From: Siphonodentalium dalli | Taxonomy: Eukaryota > Mollusca > Scaphopoda > Gadilida > Siphonodentaliidae | Assembly (NCBI GenBank): GCA_032622095.1 | Contig: CP136061.1 | Span: 10,803,287-10,867,286 of the forward strand | Length of the DNA stretch: 64,000 nucleotides | Direction: 5' to 3' | Shown here: positions 25,538-36,850 of the stretch, one piece after another | How positions within the stretch are numbered: position 1 is the first letter of the stretch | Layout of the letters: each line of letters starts with the position of its first letter | Made by a program: the position numbers and the translations under genes | Notes under the pieces: model-generated | What the model was told of the DNA's origin: nothing | Databases searched by the model: none | What the model saw: only the letters and a program-made list of their open reading frames with translations

Positions 25538-25670
25538 TTAAAGTGATGTGAAACATTCCGACAGGGTGATCAGATAGAAATTGAGAACAATATTGTTCAA
25601 AGAAGTAAGTAGGCATATCACCCGAGTACTAACGTGTCAATTTCACACACCCGGGTCTTTATGTCCTTAA
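25538..25670 (+). mobile_element. TTAA-ended MITE-like element, copy 3 (internally deleted)
   Basis: Starts TTAAAGTGATGTGAAACATT and ends gggtctttatgtccttaa, 133 bp. It has both ends of the family but lacks most of the interior. Confidence 0.72.
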
Positions 25671-25814
25671 ATGACTACTGTCAGTTGTAACTATTGTGCA
25701 AATCAGAACAACACATGCCATGTTATTCTATGGAATAAATCGGGTTGCTTTCACAAGTGTGACATGTTATTACCGTCAATTGGTTGACTTTATGAGCGAT
25801 AATTTATTCTTTAT

Positions 25815-27926
25815 TCGTCGACGTAAACCAGTATTATCCCTACCGAGTTCACTAGCTGGTTTATACATCGACGTGAACCAGTATTATCCCTACCGAGTTC
25901 ACTAGCTGGTTTATACGTCGACGTGAACCAGTATTATCCCTACCGATATCACTAGCTGGTTTATACGTCAACGTAAACCATTATTATCCCTACCGAGTTC
26001 ACTAGCTGGTTATACGTCGACGTAAACCAGTATTATCCACACCGATATCACTAACTGGTTTATACGTCGACGTAAACCAGTATTATCCACACCGATATCA
26101 CTAACTGGTTTATACGTCGACGTAAACCAGTATTATCCCTACCGAGTTCACTAGCTGGTTTATACGTCGACGTGAACCAGTATTATCCCTACCGATATCA
26201 CTAGCTGGTTTATACGTCAACGTAAACCATTATTATCCCTACCGAGTTCACTAGCTGGTTATACGTCGACGTAAACCAGTATTATCCCTACCGAGTTCAC
26301 TAACTGGTTTATACGTCGACGTGAACCAGTATTATCCCTACCGATATCACTAACTGGTTTATACGTCGACGTAAACCAGTATTATCCACACCGATATCAC
26401 TAACTGGTTTATACGTCGACGTGAACCAGCATTATCCCTACCGAGTTCACTAACTGGTTTATACGTCGACGTGAACCAGTATTATCCCTACCGATATCAC
26501 TAACTGGTTTATACGTCGACGTAAACCAGTATTATCCACACCGATATCACTAACTGGTTTATGCGTCGACGTGAACCAGTATTATCCCTACCGAGTTCAC
26601 TAGCTGGTTTATACGTCGACGTAAACCAGTATTATCCACACCGATATCACTAACTGGTTTATACGTCGACGTGAACCAGTATTATCCCTACCGAGTTCAC
26701 TAGCTGGTTTATACGTCAACGTAAACCATTATTATCCCTACCGAGTTCACTAGCTGGTTATACGTCGACGTAAACCAGTATTATCCCTACCGAGTTCACT
26801 AGCTGGTTTATACGTCGACGTAAACCAGTATTATCCACACCGATATCACTAACTGGTTTATACGTCGATGTGAACCAGTATTATCCCTACCGAGTTCACT
26901 AGCTGGTTTATACGTCAACGTAAACCATTATTATCCCTACCGAGTTCACTAGCTGGTTATACGTCGACGTAAACCAGTATTATCCACACCGATATCACTA
27001 ACTGGTTTATACGTCGACGTGAACCAGTATTATCCCTACCGAGTTCACTAGCTGGTTTATACGTCAACGTAAACCATTATTATCCCTACCGAGTTCACTA
27101 GCTGGTTATACGTCGACGTAAACCAGTATTATCCCTACCGAGTTCACTAGCTGGTTTATACGTCGACGTAAACCAGTATTATCCACACCGATATCACTAA
27201 CTGGTTTATACGTCGACGTGAACCAGTATTATCCCTACCGAGTTCACTAGCTGGTTTATACGTCAACGTAAACCATTATTATCCCTACCGAGTTCACTAG
27301 CTGGTTATACGTCGACGTAAACCAGTATTATCCCTACCGAGTTCACTAGCTGGTTTATACGTCGACGTAAACCAGTATTATCCACACCGATATCACTAAC
27401 TGGTTTATACGTCGACGTAAACCAGTATTATCCCTACCGAGTTCACTATCTGGTTTATACGTCGACGTAAACCATTATTATCCCTACCGAGTTCGCTAGC
27501 TGGTTTAAACGTCGACGTAAACCAGTATTATCCCTACCTATTTCACTAGCTGGTTTATACGTCGACGTAAACCAGTATTATCCCTACCGATATCACTAAC
27601 TGGTTTATACGTCGACGTAAACCAGTATTATCCACACCGATATCACTAACTGGTTTATACGTCGACGTGAACTAGTATTATCCCTACCGAGTTCACTAGC
27701 TGGTTATACGTCGACGTAAACCAGTATTATCCCTACCGAGTTCACTAGCTGGTTTATACGTCGACGTAAACCAGTATTATCCACACCGATATCACTAGCT
27801 GGTTTATACGTCGACGTGAACCAGTATTATCCCTACCGAGTTCACTACCTGGTTTACACATCGACGTGAACCAGTATTATCCCTACCGAGTTCACTAGCT
27901 GGTTTATACGTCGACGTAAACCAGTA
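25815..27926 (-). repeat. 50-bp palindromic tandem array
   Basis: About 42 copies of tcgacgtaaaccagtattat followed by ccctaccgagttcactagct and ggtttatacg. Each monomer junction forms a near-perfect palindrome (ctggttta...taaaccag around ACGTCGACGT, one base out of register). Monomer types (ccctaccgagttc, cacaccgatatc, and a gtcaacgtaaaccatt form) recur in ordered groups of three or four, giving higher-order units of about 150-200 bp; the gtcaacg type appears near 26715, 26914, 27064 and 27265. The minus-strand reading aligns with the 40-bp array at 24025-24955. Confidence 0.93.
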
Positions 27927-28045
27927 TTACTACTTGTGAGAACTAAGCGTATACTTGGCCACGAAAGTCGAGCGGTGAATAGGATCATTTTTTCCGAGTT
28001 ACAGGAATGAGGAACAGAGATATAAGCTTAAATGTTGCAATATAC
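27927..28045. repeat. 117-bp non-array segment, copy 1
   Basis: Starts ttactacttgtgagaactaa and ends near tgttgcaatat. Recurs almost exactly at 28562-28680, offset 635 bp. Confidence 0.85.
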
Positions 28046-28561
28046 GTCGGCATAAAGCAGTATTATCCCTGCCGATTTCACTAGCTGGTTTATACGTCGA
28101 CATAAAGCAGTATTATCCCTGCCGATTTCACTAGCTGGTTTATACGTTGACATAAAGCAGTATTATCCCTGCCGATTTCACTAACTGGTTTATACGTCAA
28201 CGTAAACCAGTATTATCCCTACCGAGTTCACTAGCTGGTTATACGTCGACGTAAACCAGTATTATCCCTACCGAGTTCACTATCTGGTTTATACGTCGAC
28301 GTAAACCAGTATTATCCACACCGATATCACTAACTGGTTTATACGTCAACGTAAACCATTATTATCCACACCGATATCACTAGCTGGTTTATACGTCGAC
28401 GTAAACCAGTATTATCCCTACCGATATCACTAGCTGGTTTATACGTCAACGTAAACCATTATTATCCCTACCGAGTTCACTACCTGGTTTACACATCGAC
28501 GTGAACCAGTATTATCCCTACCGAGTTCACTAGCTGGTTTATACGTCGACGTAAACCAGTA
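28046..28561 (-). repeat. 50-bp palindromic array resumes
   Basis: About ten further monomers of the same family. The first three are a cataaagcag/ctgccgatttc subtype not seen to the left; later ones match the main array. Confidence 0.9.
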
Positions 28562-28680
28562 TTACTACTTGTGAGAACTAAGCGTATACTTGGCCACGAA
28601 AGTCGAGCGGTGAATAGGATCATTTTTTCCGAGTTACAGGAATGAGGAACAGAGATATAAGCTTAAATGTTGCAATATTC
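28562..28680. repeat. 117-bp non-array segment, copy 2
   Basis: Second copy of 27927-28045, part of a 635-bp tandem duplication that also includes neighbouring monomers. Its end (gagttacaggaatgaggaac, 28631-28668) is repeated in inverted, diverged form at 28750-28788, making a stem with a loop of about 80 bp. Confidence 0.83.
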
Positions 28681-29263
28681 ATGAAGGGGAGAGGCCATGC
28701 TTTCGAATGGTGTATAATATGTATTGTTTCATAGTGTGAAACGCTAGAAATTTGAGCCTATATGTCTGTTCCTCATTCCTGTTACTCCAAATAGTCATTC
28801 ATTTAGTCGGAAGTTGTTCCTGTTCCTCGTTCCGTTCCTGTTACTTCAAATAGTCAATCCCATTGGATTGCAACAATAACAATAATGGGTATTAACATGG
28901 TACCTATTATCGAAATTAACATGGTACCTATAATGGATATATTACCATCGTACCTGTAAATGGTATTTAACATAGCGTGGCCTTACAGTCAAACTGGCAC
29001 TTTTTGTCATTTTTCAGGAGATAAAACAAATTTATTTATTTAATTGGTTTATAAAGTGTATTGTCCGAATAGACAACCCACCCTCTGATAATATATAACT
29101 TGATCACTAGCCGAAATAATATATAACTTGATCACTAGCCGAAATACTATGTCATTAGTAATCGCGCAAACAGTTTTGTTGCAACTAAATTTCGCTGGAA
29201 AAAAATCACATCTTAGGTATATATGATCAACGAATAAACAATATATAGAATATAATAGTTTTT

Positions 29264-29522
29264 ATAAGAGAATGCATTGGCCTAACAATTTTTTATCATT
29301 TTTTTTCAAATAAATGTTTCTTACAATTTTTAGGACATAAAATAAAAAAACATCCATTACCCTGCAGGGAGCCCAACATATATATAGAAGCATATAGAAG
29401 AGTGTCGTCTGCTCATGTTTGTCTCGGGCTCTGTATGGGTGAAATTATAAAATTGTTAAAGAATACAAGAACAAATTATTAAAATTGTAAAAAATTGTTA
29501 GGTCAATGCATTCTCTTATATA
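29264..29522. repeat. Element bounded by ~34-bp inverted repeats
   Basis: ataagagaatgcattggcct continuing to aacaattttttatc at about 29266-29299 is the near-exact reverse complement of 29486-29519 (tgtaaaaaattgttaggtca, then atgcattctcttat). The centre is AT-rich and non-coding. The right arm overlaps the next palindrome. Confidence 0.68.
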
Positions 29523-29568
29523 TGCGAGGCGACCTATGGTCGACTCGCATATATAAGAGAATGCATTG
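29504..29568. repeat. 65-bp near-perfect palindrome
   Basis: 25-bp arms, caatgcattctcttatatat plus gcgag (29504-29528) and its exact reverse complement (29544-29568). The loop pairs further (cgacc-tat-ggtcg). The right side continues gcacaggg, matching the left end of the copy at 23433. Confidence 0.85.
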
Positions 29569-29984
29569 GCACAGGGTAAAAATGTCTTTTCGTGGATAAA
29601 CAACTAAGTCCTGTTAACTCTACAAGGCGACGATAAGCTTAGGTGAAATATAATGAAGGATCTTAGCTTACCTTCCAAATAGATTATCCATTTACTGCTG
29701 CCACGAGACTTGTGTATATAGTATCTGTAAATATAGAAATGTACGGTCAGATGCCGGTATACAACATGCTTGCCTTATAGCCCCCACCAAGTCCCTAGTC
29801 CTACGCCCCTGTCGTCTCGCCAGCTACTCTCATTCATCAAGTGGTTGCCTTATATAAGGCTACCCGGCGTTACTGTGTGATCGACATGGAGCGTTTCTAT
29901 TTATATGTATATAAATACGTCTATTCAGACATTGTTCAAACATAAAATCTCACCGTGGAGCAACATCGACCAAACGGGACAACC

Positions 29985-31800
29985 AGCTAATTCACCAAGT
30001 GACTGACCAGCACCCTCACCCCTACATGTACGCCCCTGTCCCTCGCGTATCAACGACTCCCATTCACCAAGTGACTGGCCGGCACCCCCAGTCCTACATG
30101 TACGCCCCTGTCCCTCGCGTATCAGCGACTCCCATTCACCAAGTGACTGAACAGCACCCCAGTCCCTACATGTACGCCCCTGTTCCTCACGTATCAACGA
30201 CTCCCATTCACCAATTGACTGACCAGCACCCCACTCCTACATGTACGCCCCTGTCCCTCACGTATCAACGACTCCCATTCATCAAGTGACTGACCAGCTC
30301 CCCCAGCCCCTACATTTACGCCCCTGTCCCTCACATATCAACGACTCCCATTCACCATGTGACTGACCAGCTCCCCCAGCCCTACATGTACGGCCCTGTC
30401 CCTCACATATCAATGACTCCCATTCGCCAAGTGACTGACCAGCGCCCCCATCCCTACATGTACGCCCCTGTCCCTTACGTATCAGCTACTCCCATTCACC
30501 ATGTGACTGACCAGCGCCCCCAGCCCTACAATTACGGCCCTGTCCCTCACATATCAACGACTCCCATTCACCAAGTGACTGACCAGCGCCCCCACCCCCT
30601 ACATGTACGCCCCTGTCCCTCACGTATTAGTGACTCCCATACAACAAGTGACTGACCAGCAACCCAATCCCTACATGTACGCCCCTGTCCATCACGTATC
30701 AACGACTCCCAATCACCAAGTGACTGACCAGCGCCCCATCCCCTACATGTACGCCCCTGCCCTCACGTACCAACGACTCCCATTCATCATGTGACTGACC
30801 AGTGCCCCCCACCCCTACATGTACGCCCCTGTCCCTCACGTATCAGCGACTCCCATACACCAAGTGACCGACCAGCGCCCCCAGCCCCTACATGTACGCC
30901 CATGTTCCTCGCGTATCAACGACTCCCATTCCCCAAGTGACTGACAGCGCCCCCAGCCCCTACATATACGCCCCTGTCCCTCACGTATCAACGACTCCCA
31001 TTCCCCAAGTGACTGACCAGCTCCCCCCAGCCCCTGCATGTACGCCCCTGTCCCTCACGTATCAACGACTGCCATTAACCAAGTGCCCGACCAGCTCCCC
31101 CACCCCCTACATGTACGCCCCTGTCCCTCACGTATCAACGACTCCTATTCACCAAGTGACTGACGAGCGCCCCTACCCCTACATGTACGCCACTGTCCCT
31201 CAGGTATCAACGACTCCCATTCACCAAGTGACTGACCAGCACCCCCACCATACATGTACGCCCCTGTCCCTCACGTATCAACGACTCCCATTCACCAAGT
31301 GACTGACCAGCACCCCCAAATACATGTACGCCCCTGTCCCTCACGTATCAGCGACTCCCATTCACCAAGTGACTGACCAGCGCCACCACCCCTACATGTA
31401 CGCCCCTGTCCCTCACGTATCAGCGACTCCCATTCACCAAGTGACTGACCAGCACCCCTACATATACGCCCCTGTCTCTCACGTATCAACGACTCTCATT
31501 CACCAAGTGACTTACCAGCGCCCCACCCCTACACGTACGCCCCTGTCCCTCATGTATCAACGACTCCCATTAACCAAGTGGCTGACCAGCGCCCCAGCCC
31601 CTACATATACGCCCCTGTCCCTCATGTATCAACGACTCCCATTAACCAAGTGGCTGACCAGCGCCCGCAGCCCCTACATGTACGCCTCTGTCCCTCACGT
31701 ATCAACGACTCCCATTAACCAACTGGCTGACCAGCGCCCCCAGCCCCTACATGTACGTCCCTGTCCCTCAGGTATCAACGACTCCCATCCATCAAGTGAC
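29985..31800. repeat. ~72-bp C-rich tandem array
   Basis: About 25 copies of cgtatcaacgactcccattc followed by accaagtgactgaccagcgc, ccccagcccctacatgtacg and cccctgtccctca, 70-75 bp each, with length changes in the C-rich part. Plus-strand frames such as 31324-31812 carry the by-product repeat YMYAPVPHVSTTPIHQVTDQ. I see no start, splice or codon evidence for a gene. Confidence 0.93.
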
Positions 31801-32400
31801 TCAATCCGTTAAAATGTTTCAAAAGCAAATAGATTAACACTTGTGAGTTTTGTAGAAGGGTATAAAACCAGCACCCCCCCCCCCCCCGCACAGCAGCCCC
31901 TACATGTACGTCCCTGTCCATCACGTACTAGCGACTCCCATTCGTCAAGTGACTGACGTAACACTAGATAGCTGTATTATTGTACAACAATCCGTTAAAA
32001 TGTTTCAAAAACAAATAGATTAACACTTGTGCGTTGTGTACAAGGGTATAAAACCAGCACACCCCACCAAGCTTCCACGTGTACGTCCCTGTCGCCTTAT
32101 GTACCATCGACTCCCATTCGTCAAGTGACTGACCTATCACCAGATAGCTATAGTGTTGTACAACAATACGTTAAAATGATTCAAAAACAAATAGATTAAC
32201 ACTTGCGCGTTGTGTAACAAGGGTATAAAACCAGCACACCCACCCAGCTTCCACGTGTACGTCCCTGTCGCCTTATGTATCAGCGACTCCCATTCATCAA
32301 GTGACTGACCTAACACCAGATAGCTGTATTGTTGTACAACAATACGTTAAAATGATTCCAAAAAAATAGATTAACACTTGTGAGTTGTGTACAAGGCTAT
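31801..32400. repeat. ~178-bp tandem array built on the 72-bp unit
   Basis: Three and a half copies of a longer unit: tccgttaaaatgtttcaaaa, then aatagattaacacttgtg, ggtataaaaccagcac, a C tract, and a degenerate 72-bp unit (tacgtccctgtc, cgactcccattcgtcaagtg). Copies of the gttaaaatg word begin near 31808, 31993, 32170 and 32346. An insertion into one 72-bp unit followed by amplification is the simplest reading. Confidence 0.87.
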
Positions 32401-32469
32401 ACGAAAACAGCGTGCTCTGTGAAGTCGAAAGGATAGTTATCTCTGACTACGCTAGCAATCAATCACTGC

Positions 32470-32723
32470 CGAGCCTTGAAATAGGGTGTCTGTCATTTGC
32501 AGAATGAGGTCCCCAGAGGGTGAATTTAGTGATGCTACCCCGCATAGCCGGCTAGCCCCACCAAATTCACCCTATGTGGACCTCATTCTGCTTACACCTC
32601 AGTAGAATGAGGTTCCCAGAGGGGGAATTTGGTGAAGCTAGCCCGCTATGCGGTGTAGCATCACTAAATTCACCCTCTGGGGACCTCATTCTGCAAATGA
32701 CAGACACCCTATTTCAAGGCTTG
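32470..32723. mobile_element. hAT-type foldback MITE with 8-bp target duplication
   Basis: A 254-bp near-complete inverted repeat: arms of about 120 bp, cgagccttgaaatagggtgt on the left and its reverse complement on the right (ending caaggcttg), around a short loop near 32590-32603. The word atcactgc flanks it on both sides (32462-32469 and 32724-32731). An 8-bp duplication fits the hAT superfamily (P elements also give 8 bp). No coding content; the 94-codon frame at 32574-32858 runs through one arm and is incidental. Confidence 0.82.
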
Positions 32724-32731
32724 ATCACTGC

Positions 32732-33189
32732 TTGTTTTTATAACGGTCCTTTGAATGTGATCCAAGCACCCGCTTTTTACTTCAAATGTTTAGTAAACAA
32801 TCCTTTAATGTGTGGCCAACTAAACACACATCAAAGCATAGCGCGTCGAGGTAGATAATAAAAGATCGCTCACCAATCGAGTATCACTGTTATTGTTCAA
32901 ATGTTCCGCTAAATTAGCCGCTTTTATTCTCGCGAACAATTCTACGTTTAATGTTCTGTTTGGCGGCCCTGGCATGCCTAATTTTGTGACTGATACTTTC
33001 TCCGTTTAACCTTCATGTAGCCGACAGGTGGATTATCGATCTCAAGCTTCCCCAGCGTCACCAGATTCAGATTAATTTGTTCACACTCAAAAACATGCTT
33101 AATTGTTCATCATATGAGAGGTAAAACACTAATTGAGAACTCATAGTCATAGTCTCCTGACATTCGTGACCATTAATTATAGATGTGGG
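32732..33189. other. Unique spacer
   Basis: No repeat family, RNA gene or convincing open frame seen. Confidence 0.55.
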
Positions 33190-33858
33190 TGAAACAGATA
33201 TACACGAGTTGAGGTGGGGAAATTAAATAGTTATACAAGAGTTAAGGTGGGCGGTGAAACAGTTATGCACGAGTTAAGGTGGGCTGTGAAACAGTTATAC
33301 ACGAGTTAAGGTGGGCTGTGAAACAGTTATACACGAGTTAAGGTGTGTTGTGAAACAATTATACACGAGTTTAGGTGGGCTGTGAATCAGTTATACAAGA
33401 GTTAAAGTGGGCCGTTATACACAAGGTAAGGTGGGCTGTGAAACAGTTATACAAGAGTTAAGGTGGGCAGTGGAACAGTTATACAAAAGTTAATCTTGGC
33501 AGTGAAACAGTTATACACGAGTTAAGGTCGGCATTGAAACAGTAAAACACGAGTTAATGTGGGCAGTGATACAGTTTTACACGAGTTTAGGTGGGCAGTG
33601 AAACAGTTATACACGAGTTAAGGTCGGCATTGAAACAGTTATGTATACACGAGTTAATGTGGGCATTGATACAGTTTTACACGAGTTTAGGTGGGCAGTG
33701 AAACAGTTATACACGAGTTCAGGTCGGCAGTGAAACAGTTATACACGAGTTAAGGTGGGCAGTGAAACAGTTATACAAGAGTTAAGGTGGGCAGTGAAAC
33801 AGTTATACAAGAGTTTAGGTGGGCAGTGAAACAGTTATACAAGAGTTAAGGTGTGTTC
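33190..33858. repeat. 32-bp tandem array
   Basis: About 21 copies of acagttatacacgagttaag followed by gtgggcagtgaa, with ctgtg/cagtg and gtgggc/gtcggc variants. Confidence 0.94.
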
Positions 33859-34533
33859 CAGAATCTGGGAGCGAGTGCACCGTGGAATGTAAAATAAGAA
33901 TACTGAAATTCACACGGCCGGTCGCCGACTAATATTGCTAACCATATATTTATCTAATACAACATGTATTTGGTTCTCTTTGTTATTTTTTATTTTTTGT
34001 TTACCTTATGTACTTGGTATTATAAGCAAAATTTCATTAACACTTAATGATGAAATGTCATTGTTTACACCCAACAACGTTTTTCGATATTTCGAGAGTA
34101 AATATATAAAAACCTGCCCGCTGTGAAAATATGGTCGTAAAAAAGCGGGAATAAAAACCTCTCTGTTGTGTAAAAATGCAGGTAAAATGAAATATTAAAA
34201 TCTGCCTGCCCATTTTTTTTTTAATTTGATAATCAACGATGTGCATGTGATCTTAGTATATATTTAAACGAATCTTCAAAGACTGGCTACACAATCGAAT
34301 TTACAGAGGGGTACCCGGTTAAGCTTAAACATGCCGAGGGGTCCCACACAATACCTGTAATCCATTAATCACGCTGACGATGACAACATTCATTGATAAG
34401 CGGGTCGCGATTGATATCGGCTCTTTGATATTTGATCGAGTACTTTTCGCGTTGATCGTCGATGTCTCTCGCGAAATAACAATCGTTTTGTGTGACATTC
34501 TGGTTATCAAAGGTATGAGAGGGCTTTATGGCG
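33859..34533. other. Unique AT-rich spacer
   Basis: No convincing gene. Short duplicated words of the form ataaaaacctg/ataaaaacctc occur near 34108 and 34152. Minus-strand open frames of about 60 codons here are not supported. Confidence 0.55.
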
Positions 34534-35240
34534 AGTAAAGTAAACAGTATCATGTGCCACGTACGGAACATAACGCGTGTTCGATAAGCAATACACCAAC
34601 TCCGTATATACAGTACGTAAAGAGTATGCGATAAGTAATACACTCAACTCCGTATATACAGTAAAGTAAACAGTATCATGTGCCACGTACAGAACATAAA
34701 GCGTGTTCGATAAGCAATACACTCAACTCCGTATATACAGTATGTAAAGAGTATGTGATAAGCAATACACTCAACTCCGTAAATACAGTATGTAAAGAGT
34801 GTGTGATAAGCAATACACTCAACTCAGTATATACAGTATGTAAAGAGTATGCGATAAGCAATACACTCAACTCCGTATATACAGTATGTAAAGAGTATGC
34901 GATAAGCAATACACTCAACTCCGTATATACAGTATGTAAAGAGTATGTGATAAGCAATACACTCAACTCGGTATATACAGTATGTAAAGAGTATGCGATA
35001 AGCAATACACTCAACTCCGTATATACAGTATGTAAAGAGTATGCGATAAGCAATACACTCAACTCCGTATATACAGTATGTAAAGAGTATGTGATAAGCA
35101 ATACACTCAACTCCGTATATACAGTATGTAAAGAGTATGCGATAAGCAATACACTCAACTCCGTATATACAGTATGTAAAGAGTATGCGATAAGCAATAC
35201 ACTCAACTCCGTATATACAGTACGTAAAGAGTATGCGACT
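34534..35240. repeat. 48-bp tandem array with a 126-bp founder unit
   Basis: The left end has two copies of a 126-bp unit starting gtaaagtaaacagtatcatg (about 34536 and 34662). Then about 11 copies of a 48-bp unit follow: gagtatgcgataagcaatac, then actcaactccgtatatacag and tatgtaaa. Forty-eight bases equal 16 codons, so periodic frames are open on both strands (34680-35321 plus, 34676-35257 minus); by-products, not genes. Confidence 0.93.
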
Positions 35241-35334
35241 AAACAAATTCGTATCAAATTTAAATATCGTCATCTCTCATCTAAACGCCAAGAATTTGAC
35301 GTATTTAAACCACATGATTAGATTCCTTTTATCA
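35241..35334. other. Spacer between 48-bp array and LINE remnant
   Basis: About 95 bp of unique sequence. Nothing recognised. Confidence 0.5.
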
Positions 35335-36850
35335 TGGAGAAGGATATGTATCAATTTGATGGGAAATCGGCAATTTCCCTTTGGTTGTTGTAGTTAGTGC
35401 ACTATACCGTGAGCAACAAGCATAATCAAAACAGCACTGAATCAAAGCAAGAACTAGTAATCTTTTTGTGAAGCTTGTTAAAAATTCAGCTTTTCTATAC
35501 AGTAACTTAAGTCTTGAGCATGATTTAGATAAGACTGTTTGAGCTGAGGCTTCTCCACTTAGATGTTGGTCCAAAACAACTCCCAGATAAGTAACGGTGT
35601 TAGAGAGGCTGATTCTAGTCTGATTACATTTTATGTTAAGCTGATTGCAGGATCGACTTCTTGGTTGGGACCCAAACAGAATAGATTCGGTCTCACCTAA
35701 ATGTAAGGAAAGCCTATTGTCTATAAGCCATTCACTAAGAGGAAAGCTGTGCATTCAAAGACTGCTCTATCCTCTGAACACACTTCCCAGATACAAGCAA
35801 TGCAGAGTCATATACGTACAATAGCAGCCTACACTTTACTGCGGCCGGTGCACCACTGACATAGAGTAAGAATAATAATGGCCCAAGAATATAACCCTGA
35901 GGAACGCCGCAAGTAATCAAATTTGTGTCTGAGAAAGAGCCATTAATGCCAGTAATTTGTGTCAGATTAATGAGATAAGCTTTGAACCAATTAAGAGCAT
36001 TACTATCAAGGCCCATGGCGTGCAATTTGTCTAATAGTATATGGTGGTCTACCGTATCAAAGGCTTTTTGTAGGTCTATCAATACCATTCTAGTATACTT
36101 CCCTTGATCCATTTGTTCCCGAATATAATCAGTGAGATAAGTCAAAGTGGATTCAGGCGAGAATCCAGATCTAAACCCAGATTGAGATTCATATAGAAGT
36201 TCCGATTTATTTAGATATTTCTCTGTTTAAAAACCACCTTTTCCAAAATTTTAGAGACCACACTAAGGGTGGAGACAGGCCGGTAGTTACTATGATTGGT
36301 TTTTTCATTTTTCTTATAGATAGGCACCACCCTAGCTGATTTCAAATCTGATGGAATATGTCCTTCATAGAAAGTCAGATTGATAATGTGAGTCAATGGA
36401 GACAATATGACAGATGCATCGTCCCGCAGAAACCGGGCTGGAATTGTGTCTAAACCAGTTGCCTTGGATGGGGTGAGATCCAGCAGAAATTCAGAGATTT
36501 CTGTTACAGAGACTTTTTCAAGCTTGAATGAATTTAGGGTGACATTTTTAGGCATAGTACTTATTCACAAAGCTTTTGTCACATTTACCCGTCGGTGTGG
36601 GTAGTTTCTGTACTACGTCAGCAGCCACATTACAGAAGAAGTTGTTAAAATGATTATCTACTGCCTCTTTATCAAACATAAGTGATTCACCTGTTTTCAA
36701 GCAGATGTTCGATGAGGAGCAGTTTGCTTTCTTTGATGGTGTCCCAAGTCTCTTCAATGTCTTCCACCAAGCATTCGAATTACCATTATTCTGCTCTAGC
36801 TGTTTCTTAAAGTAATTCGATTTGGCATTTTTAATCATATAATCATATGC
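35335..36850 (-). pseudogene. Reverse transcriptase remnant (jockey-like LINE ORF2, truncated at both ends)
   Basis: Minus-strand pieces in order: linker before RT (36548-36895, NAKSNYFKKQL, WWKTLKRLG); fingers (36211-36555, SKATGLDTIPARFLRD, DLKSARVVPIYKKN, NYRPVSTLSVVSKILE); palm motif A (35735-36145, VLIDLQKAFDTVDH) and motif B (GVPQGYILGPLLF, normally S before I); motif C reads YVYD instead of YADD, so a catalytic Asp is lost; then LHLGETESILFGS and VTYLGVVLD (35332-35754). Successive pieces lie in different frames, with shifts near 36550, 36215 and 35745. There is no endonuclease on the 5' side and no 3' tail, so this is an internal fragment. It is clearly inactive. It belongs to a different LINE lineage from the 14.8-kb copy. 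Confidence 0.88.

Larger units (their letters stand above)
28681..29984. other. AT-rich spacer with inverted repeats
   Basis: No gene seen. It contains short local duplications: acatggtaccta near 28917, and a 29-bp unit aatatataacttgatcacta twice at about 29090-29148. Two linked inverted-repeat structures are listed separately. Confidence 0.6.

Noticed and set aside
25815-28561. CRISPR-like array
   Set aside because: Direct repeats follow each other without unique spacers and the context is eukaryotic.
29999-31812. Proline-rich repeat protein (YMYAPVPHVSTTPIHQVTDQ)
   Set aside because: It looks protein-like, but unit length varies between about 70 and 75 bp, so the frame is repeatedly broken, and there is no non-repeat domain.
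34676-35321. 193- to 213-codon frames in the 48-bp array
   Set aside because: 16-residue periodic translations of a satellite, open on both strands.
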